Origin: Rhynchospora pubera
Lineage: Eukaryota; Streptophyta; Magnoliopsida; Poales; Cyperaceae
Direction of reading: 5' to 3'
Assembly (NCBI GenBank): GCA_028095005.1
Contig: CM051459.1
Span: 317,318,513 to 317,382,512, forward strand
Length of the DNA: 64,000 nt
Translations under genes and position numbers: made by a program
Shown here: positions 57,276-64,000 of the stretch, piece by piece
How the letters are laid out: each line of letters starts with the position of its first letter
How positions within the stretch are numbered: position 1 is the stretch's first letter
Notes under the pieces: generated by a model
The model's input: the letters and a program-made list of their open reading frames with translations, nothing else
What the model was told of the DNA's origin: nothing
The model's database searches: none

Positions 57276-58398
57276 GGGAGAATTGGATTCATACCACTCT
57301 AAAAGAGTAAAATTAGAAAAATATCACTCCAAAATTTGTTCTTAGTTAAATGTCATCTAAAGCTAATTTATTCAGATTTTTTCCACAATTGTTATATAAA
57401 TCTCTTCCAAATACAATATATTTTTGTATTGACTGAAATGCCCTTTGTCTCCCACTTCAATCCCATAAAATCTACATCGGACATTCTTTCTCCATCATTC
57501 CCAACCCACTCTGAATTCTTCTAATAACAGAACCGAGATAAAATAAAAAAAAAACTAATTTTCTATCAGCAGTCTGGTGCAAACCAAAGCATCTCTCACA
57601 AGCATATTCTCCATGTGTTTGATTGTTTGCATCTCATATTGATTTTTCTGTTCTTGAGTCTCATTTGAAAGTGTAGACATCTCTAAGCATTACACTTTAA
57701 ATATAGAAAATTAGATTGGTATAGCTTATTGTGATAATTTGGATCCGATTGGATTTTGTTATTGGGCCTTCTTAATCAGTTTGCTTGATGTCAAATTCAA
57801 AGACAATTAATGTAAATTAAGGACAAATAAAGTCATAATTGATTCAGACCAACATATCATTATATTTAGCAAATGAGAAGCAAAATCAGAGTAGTGCAAC
57901 GGACAAATAGAATAATTAACAATAAAAAGAATAAAATTGAGGGAGATTTTTTTGTATAGAAAATTGGGAACGGTGATAAACATATCCGAATTAGGAAGGA
58001 TCACCTTTCTCTCTGTTGTTGACTGCAGCCAACGATTATACTGTCGAAACAAGTAGAAAAAGCGAGGTCGAAGGAAAAAGCGAGTCTCATTGCTAGGTTT
58101 AGACGAGCAGCAAGGGGATGATGGAGATGGTGCAGATTCGAGTGGAGACACTGGAGAAGGTGGTGCTGATCGGTGGAATTAGAGTGGGACCATGGAGGTC
58201 TGGATGGTGGGATTGAAGGGGGGAGATGAGGGTATTTCAGTCATAACGAAAAATATTATATTTGGAATAGACTTATACAACCATTGTGGCAAAAATCTGA
58301 ATAAATTAGTTTTTGGCTGGCATTTAACTAAAGAGAAAACTATGGAATGACATTTTTCTAATTTTACTCTTGTGAGATGGCATGTATACAATTCTCCC
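57276..58398. mobile_element. Long-TIR Mutator-like element related to 53379-54318
   Basis: The arms start GGGAGAATTGGATTCATACC and, inverted, GGGAGAATTGTATACATGCC. Both contain TAAAATTAGAAAAATRTCA and a CTAATTTATTCAGATTTTT block. No matching 9-bp TSD was found. The interior has a Ser/Pro-rich open frame (58151-57807, minus) that I take as chance. Confidence 0.75.
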
Positions 58399-58822
58399 TA
58401 ACCTCCAATTTTTATCCTCAAATTTGAGGTCGCTCACCTCCTCAAATCTCCCCTCTTCCTTTTTTATAAAAATTCTGAAGTACATCCTAAGGTGCCCCGA
58501 AAACATTTTGAGGGAAATGGAAATGTAAGGAAGATATTTAAAGGAAAATAACTTTCTCTAGCTTCTAAATTTAGAAGGACAAATTTATTTATTTGAACTT
58601 TTGAAGGTTTCCGGTGGTGAGGTTTTAATTTTATATTTTATAAAAGTTGTAAAGCAAGTAACTAAAAAATGATACTTATTTTCATCTTGATTTAAGAAAA
58701 TTGTTTAATATATAATTAAAGTTGAAAGAATTGTTTTTTTTTATCTAAAAAAAGGTTCATAGAACGGTGTGTAGTTTTGTACTGCTAATGGTTCGCCCAT
58801 CTTTTGGTCCAGGTGATGCAGA
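58399..58822. other. Intergenic spacer
   Basis: No gene or element border was recognised here. The final eight bases are the TSD of the next hAT element. Confidence 0.4.
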
Positions 58823-60169
58823 TAGGCCTGTTTAACGTGTCCAACGGCAACGGAAACCTACTTATACGTTTCCGTTCCGTTGGAATAACGATATGCAATA
58901 TTTTTTACGTTTGACGTTCTGTTAAATAAACGGCACAAAATTTTGTTCCGTTGTTGTTCCGTTCTATGAACGTTTTTTAACGTAAAAAAAATTGAATTAC
59001 AAAATACCTTAAAAAATATGGAATTTTACAAAGAAAAGTATTACACAAATATTCAGAAGAGCATTACAAACGTTACAAGCATTCAGAAACTTATAGAAAC
59101 AATATCACACAAATATATCAAGTAGTCATAAATTCATAAAATATGAAAATAATATACTCAAACATCACAAAACATTACAACCAGTTTGGTTGAACCAGAT
59201 TATAAACAGTGGTATACCAAACATTGATTCGCATACTAACCCACAAGCTTCTGAAATTTCTCTTACAATTCCATGAGTTCCTGAAAATTTGTAAAAAAAA
59301 AAAATTGTTCTCCAATCAGCAAAGAGAAACAAAATGAATGAAGAAGAAGACGAAAGGAAATCACACGTGGCAATTAAGGAAAAGCCAGAAACAGATAAAA
59401 TTAAACCCCTTATCACATTAAAATAACTCGTTAAAATCACAAAAAAATATGCAAAAAATAAAATTAAACAAAATCAAGAACTAATCCGACTGAGATTTGC
59501 TTTCTCTTTACTCAAAGAAGCAATCTGTTCTTTCTTCTCTTTCAACCTCTGAAAAAACGAAATAATATAAGTACCTCCATTGGAGAAGAGAGGCGAGAGG
59601 CTATGGACCGATCGGAGAAGAGAGGTGAGAGATTGTGGTCCATCATTTTCTTGGTCTGATCGGAGAAGAGTGGTTGTTGTCTGATGGAGAAGAGAGGCTT
59701 CGGTCTGACCTGGCTGCTTGCTCGTGTATCGGGAGATCAGAGAAAAGAAGCTTTGGTCTGATCAGAGAAGAGAGGCGTCTGATCGGAGAAGAGAGGCGAG
59801 AGCTGTGGTCTCTATCTGGATTCTTCGAGAGAAAAAAGGAAGAAGTGAGGCGGAGAAAGAGAGAGAAGCGACGGACAACCCTAGGATTAGCTAAGCTACT
59901 GAGCTGGGTCGAGACTTTATCATCCCAACTTAACTACCTTCCTCTGCTATAGATAGAATTGTAAAACCATGGAATTTTGAACGGAACGTATATGACACGT
60001 GCACGGTATATACCATTTCGTTTGACGTTCCGCTTGTTCCAACGTTACAAGACACAATTCCGTCATCCGTTCTGTTACATACCACGTAATGAAATTTCAT
60101 TCCGCCAACCGTTCCGTTGGCACGGAACGTGCACGGTAAACGTGAAACGTTATACCGTCGGCACCCATA
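58823..60169. mobile_element. Larger non-autonomous hAT element with an internal minisatellite
   Basis: The 8-bp TSD GATGCAGA lies at 58815-58822 and 60170-60177. The left end is TAGGCCTGTTTAACGTGTCC and the inverted right end TATGGGTGCCGACGGTAT. Near the ends are GGAACG/CGTTCC repeats as in the 0.3-kb relatives. The 1,347-bp element also holds a purine-rich minisatellite (59590-59815) built on CTGATCGGAGAAGAGAGGCG; the open frame over it is a repeat artefact. No hAT transposase is visible. Confidence 0.88.
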
Positions 60170-60177
60170 GATGCAGA

Positions 60178-60900
60178 CATGCAGTTCGGTCCAAAGTTGA
60201 CTAAACTTGTTCCAGAATTATGGTTCATTTTTTTTTCCACAATAAGCATAATAGAAATTAGGGAAAAACATGAGTTAATTGATGGTTCAAATTGCGGCAG
60301 CGTCATGTTAGCGAAAATTACTTGAATTGTAACTTCTGTGTTCTGAAGTCTTTTTATAATTTCTCTGGATTCTTTTCATCGTTTGTATTGTTTCTAGGGT
60401 ATTTAGTTTTTTTATTTTTATAAAATTTACCTTTTTTTCTTGATTTGTATTACCCTTTTTATAATGGTGTACGCTGACAAGATTCTCATATCATATTATT
60501 CCAATGAGAAATCGGAAACTTCTGCAAACCATCTAATAATGTTTTTATTTGAATTGAGATTATTTCTATTATGGGATTATTTTTATAGAAGTCAACAAAA
60601 TTCAGATCGTTTGATTACAATCACAAACAGATTTATAATGGTTCTGAACAGTTCAATTTCTACTAACTATAGTGAATTTAATTTTGAAATGAATTATGAA
60701 TTTTTTTGTTTTTAGACATGGTATATTGTATGCATGCATGATCTGCGCTGGAAAAAAAAAATTTGAAAGCATGGTATATGGTATACTTAGAAATTGATCT
60801 CTAGAATCTGCAATAAATCCTTCTTAACAACACAAATAGAATATTACAATAAAACTTCCTCTAGCTAATCGTACACAAATCCTTTTTATCAATTCTAAAT
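60178..60900. other. Intergenic region downstream of the SKP1-like gene
   Basis: AT-rich with no recognisable gene. The part next to 60901 is presumably the 3' untranslated region of the minus-strand SKP1-like gene. Confidence 0.4.
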
Positions 60901-61548
60901 TTATATTTCTAAATCTTCAAAAGCCCATGAACACTCCTTGCGAATCTCCTCTTCTTCCTCAGGGCTGAAGTCGTTTTCGATATTGAAGGTCCTGCGTATT
61001 TTCTCGGGATGTCTCCCCTTAATTTGATCAGCGACAGCTCGGCAAGCGAGATCAAACAGCCCGGCAACATCGAGGTAATTGGCTGCCAAGATGAGATAAA
61101 AAAGCGTATCGTTGTCGATATTTATGAAGGCCTTGTCCCAATCCTCAAGATCCTTTTTCAGCTTTGCGGCAGCCTTTGCAGAGGGGCTCTCCTCCTCTGA
61201 CGTTTCATCAGTTATCGCCTCATCCGGTGCAGAGGAGCTCCCCTCCCCAGAATCCTTTTTAGATGCCTTGGGAGAAGCCGGTGCAGACGAACTTCGCTCC
61301 TCTTCTGTCTCAGGAACCGGTAAAGCCGCTATCTTTTCTGCTTCGGCGACGTGCTTCTGGCAGTACTCAATCACCTTTGAAAGGGTCTTGGAGGTAACGT
61401 TGGGTAGTGGGAAGTTGGTTATGACGCAATCGTCTTCCATCATGTTGCGGATAGTGACGCACTCTCTCGCCACCTTCTCCTCCACCATGAACTCTTCTCC
61501 GTCAGAGGTCGTGAGTGTGATCATATTCGCGGTGCTACTGCTTGCCAT
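60901..61548 (-). CDS. SKP1/ASK-like protein with an acidic Ser/Ala-rich insert
   Basis: SKP1 links cullin 1 to F-box proteins in SCF ubiquitin ligases. This 215-residue single-exon frame has the N-terminal BTB/POZ part (ITLTTSDGEEFMVEEKVA, LPNVTSKTLSKVIEYCQKHV). The C-terminal F-box-binding part is LEDWDKAFINIDNDTLFYLI, LAANYLDVAGLFDLACRAVA, DQIKGRHPEKIRRTFNIEND and FSPEEEEEIRKECSWAFEDL. Between them, about residues 75-130, is an insert rich in Ser, Glu, Ala and Pro that ordinary SKP1 proteins (about 160 residues) lack. The final Trp-Ala-Phe-Glu is kept but is followed by DLEI instead of ending there. A TATA box (CTATTTATAC) lies about 100 bases upstream. Many plant ASK genes are intronless, divergent duplicates; this is probably one. 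Confidence 0.93.
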   Translation of the reverse strand: MASSSTANMITLTTSDGEEFMVEEKVARECVTIRNMMEDDCVITNFPLPNVTSKTLSKVIEYCQKHVAEAEKIAALPVPETEEERSSSAPASPKASKKDSGEGSSSAPDEAITDETSEEESPSAKAAAKLKKDLEDWDKAFINIDNDTLFYLILAANYLDVAGLFDLACRAVADQIKGRHPEKIRRTFNIENDFSPEEEEEIRKECSWAFEDLEI

Positions 61549-61843
61549 CTCTTTCTTTGAGAAGGGTTTTCTGAAGGAAGAGAGATGAGAATTTTGTGGA
61601 AATTCAATGTTTGAAGTTGTGGGTCGGAAGCACTACAAATCGTTGTATAAATAGGAGGCATGCAGTATGGACAATATTTGTATTAATGGAAACATCCTAA
61701 AATAATAATAACATTATTTATCTTTCTTATTTAAACATTTTTTTTTCGAAACCATACTTGTATTATTAGCTTGTTTTCTATAATTTTGGTAGTAATAAAA
61801 TTAAATTAGGAAAGCTCCAGATCAAATCTGAACGAAGTAATAC
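61549..61843 (-). promoter_or_regulatory. Promoter region of the SKP1-like gene
   Basis: On the minus strand, CTATTTATAC (about 61645-61654) is a good TATA box, and TGCATGCC just upstream is an RY-type (Sph) word. RY words are often seed-linked in plants, but one copy is weak evidence. Confidence 0.45.
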
Positions 61844-62040
61844 TACAATCCGACTCTGCTGTTGCGCGACACAGCGTGTAGCGCACTACGAGCCGTCTGA
61901 TCTTGATCGGACGGTTCACTTTTTACGGGCCTATCAATCTAGGTTACATGCACGGGGCTCCCTTGTCCATTGGATCTTAATCAGACGGCCAGCGTACCGC
62001 GCGACACGCTGTGTCGCGCGGCAGCGGATCTGAATTTGTA
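61844..62040. mobile_element. Small MITE with long imperfect TIRs (GCGCGACACAGCGTG)
   Basis: Left and inverted right ends read TACAATCCGACTCTGCTG and TACAAATTCAGATCCGCTG, then both GCGCGACACAGCGTGT and GCCGTCTGAT. ATAC flanks both sides (61840-61843 and 62041-62044), a possible short TSD. It is 197 bp and non-coding. Confidence 0.75.
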
Positions 62041-62578
62041 ATACTATACTCGAAGCATTCCATAGCTGTCAATTAAAATGCTATTATGCTATATGAGGTA
62101 ATTAAGTATACCTAAACTGAACGAAAGTAATGGTTGAAATTAAGGTAAACAAGAATCGCTGAATTTTTTTTTGTTTTTTCTTTTATTTGTTATTGTTATG
62201 TTTCTCTGCTTAGCAGCCGCCCCTAAGTTCTCTAAAAAAGAAGGATTCGCTAAATTTTAAGTATATACTTACACTTATTTTATATTAATATTAATAGTCA
62301 TAATATTATTTCAGAACTAATATTAATTATATTTCTATATTTTAACAAAAAATGAGGAGAAAAATATACCATTAATAAAATTTATAAATTAAACTAATGA
62401 CAAAATTTTCAGAAAAATATAATATGGATTATAATTTATAAAGCAAGCACAAGAGTCCCAATGGGCCTTTAGGCCCAACAAACTTGCTTTGTAGCCGAAA
62501 AAATTAATAATGACGTTACTGTTCATATTAATTTTGATAATAACAAAAAAAAATCAAAATTTTAATACTAACGTTGCT
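62041..62578. other. AT-rich intergenic region
   Basis: I see no gene or element border here. Confidence 0.4.
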
Positions 62579-62790
62579 GGATCGTCATCCCAGTTGACGA
62601 AAGCCCAATACCTTTGGATCGTCATCCCAGTTGACGATCCAAGCTTGGATCGTCATCCCAGTTGACGACCCAAGCTTGGATCGTCATCCGAAATGACGAT
62701 CCAACGATCCAACAAAAAACAAATATTAAAAAAAAAGGTTGTGAAATTATTTTGTTTGGATCGTCATCCCAAATGACGATCCAAACAAAA
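62579..62790. repeat. Tandem hairpin repeats GGATCGTCATCCC...TGACGATCC
   Basis: About five units near 62579, 62616, 62645, 62674 and 62758 each read GGATCGTCATCC followed by AGTTGACGATCC or AAATGACGATCC, so each unit is itself a short hairpin. The same word reappears at 63981-64000. Confidence 0.85.
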
Positions 62791-64000
62791 AAATTTCAGA
62801 ATTTTTTTTAATGCAAATTTTGCATTTTAGCCCCCAAAGTTTTTATTATTACAAAATATATAATTTATAATTAAAAATTAAACATAATTAAAACATCTAT
62901 TATAAAAATATAAGTATATAATTAAATTATTGCATGTTAAATACATAATATTTTATATTTTTAAATATTTATTCATACATATATATATAATGTATCGTAT
63001 ATTTTATATATTAAATACATATTATTGTATATAATTAAAATATATGATACATATTATTATGTACATATATTTCTATGTATATTTATTTATACATTAAAAA
63101 AATTATATATTAATATCTACATTTAATGTATAACAAATTTTTTTTATTGGATTACTATGTAAAAATAATAATTTTAGTGTCATCGGCGAATAAATTTTAA
63201 TTATATATAATAATATGTGCGTGTTGGCACGACACGATGTGCGTGTTGACACGACACGATGCGACGCGACACGAATACAAAATTGACACGACACGACATG
63301 TCATGTCATAATTGTGTCGTGTTGGAACATTAGAAAGTTTGACACGATTCAACACGACACGATTCGACACGCAACACGACACGAACACGAATTAACACGA
63401 CACCTCAACACAAATCTAATTATTAATGTTGATTATTTAAGCAAAATTAATAATTTATTTTCAATTTATAATACCACATCATATTATTTACCATCATTTA
63501 AATCATAATATTGTTCTAATTTAATTATTATTTTTTATAAAAAATATTAATAAAAACTTTAAACTTAATTACATAATAAATTATAACGTTTAGTAATTTT
63601 TTTCTTAATTTTTATTTTTAATTTAAAAAATAATAAAATAATCTGACACAATTTGACACGACTAACACAACGTTTCAACACGACACGACACGATCGTGTC
63701 AGTCGTGTCGTGTCAGAATGCGTGTCATGTTGACTCTTCTCACCACTAAGCACGACACGACACGGTTAAAAAAGTAGTTCGTGTCAACACGACACGAGAC
63801 TCTAACACGATCGTGTTTGACACGACATGACACGGCACGCACGATGTGTAAATAAAATATAATAGATGTTTTAATTATGTTTTATTTTTAATTATAAATT
63901 ATATATTTTGTAATAATAAAAACTTTGGGGACTAAAATGTAAAATTTGCATTAAAAAAGAGAATCTGAATTTTTTTTGTTTGGATCGTCAAATGACGATC
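62750..64000. repeat. Inverted repeat with long arms, running off the window
   Basis: The left arm (about 62750-62915) and right arm (about 63843-64000) are complementary: GATCCAAACAAAAAAATTTCAG, TGCAAATTTTGCATTTTAG, CCAAAGTTTTTATTATTAC and TAATTAAAACATCTATTAT reappear inverted. The right arm is cut by the end of the window, so the element is longer than seen. The loop holds the TGACACG-rich insertion. Confidence 0.8.
63215..63840. repeat. TGACACGACACGA-rich element, relative of 50319-50878
   Basis: Dense CACGACACGA words at both ends in opposite orientation surround an AT-rich middle. The build is the same as at 50.3 kb. The borders and TSD could not be fixed. Confidence 0.65.

Noticed and set aside
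59635..59952. Open frame of 105 codons with repeated GEERR-like words
   Set aside because: It reads through a purine-rich minisatellite inside a hAT element.

Overview
This is nuclear DNA from a flowering plant. The evidence is intron-containing genes with GT-AG borders, a canonical plant histone H4, a CC-NB-ARC-LRR resistance-gene relic, an ASK/SKP1-like gene, a TOPLESS-type domain gene and a dense load of plant transposon families. The non-coding DNA is AT-rich. I cannot name the species; nothing here is specifically grass-like or crucifer-like.

Layout. 0.75-1.9 kb (minus): two-exon RNA pseudouridine synthase with a frame break in an A-run. 2.6-2.9 kb (minus): intact intronless histone H4 with a recognisable cell-cycle promoter. 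3.9-5.4 kb: large inverted repeat whose two arms each carry a Myb/SANT-like gene fragment. 7.5-22.5 kb (plus): one CC-NB-ARC-LRR gene cut by a 583-bp hAT element and an 11.2-kb CACTA insertion; an intact, almost new 9.9-kb Ty1-copia retrotransposon sits inside the CACTA. 24.2-24.7 kb: orphan second copy of the H4 upstream region. 25.3-36.1 kb: full-length CACTA (En/Spm) element with an intact tnp2 transposase and a 12-exon partner gene ending in a Ulp1-type protease. It lies in the AT-rich loop of an unclassified fold-back element.

38.4-45.1 kb (plus): six-exon gene for a stand-alone TOPLESS N-terminal domain. Exon 2 is interrupted by a hAT MITE whose first three bases are an in-frame stop, and an intron holds an RT-deleted copia element. 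47.7-49.0 kb (minus): two-exon, duplicated multi-pass membrane protein of unknown function. 50.3-60.2 kb: mainly nested non-autonomous elements (hAT-like, Mutator-like with long TIRs, MITEs, a SIRE-like LTR, a second fold-back element). 60.9-61.5 kb (minus): SKP1-like gene with an unusual acidic/Ser insert. 61.8-64 kb: a small MITE, hairpin-forming tandem repeats and a further inverted repeat that runs off the window.

Reading of the whole. The apparently functional host genes are histone H4, the SKP1-like gene and the membrane-protein gene, with the pseudouridine synthase doubtful. Apart from the three inactivating indels in the NBS-LRR gene, much of the gene loss is recent and traceable: target-site duplications let the empty sites be reconstructed, and in both the NBS-LRR and the TOPLESS-domain gene the codons rejoin exactly across the insertion points. 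All exon models, TSDs and pairings were worked out by eye; no alignment or database search was run.
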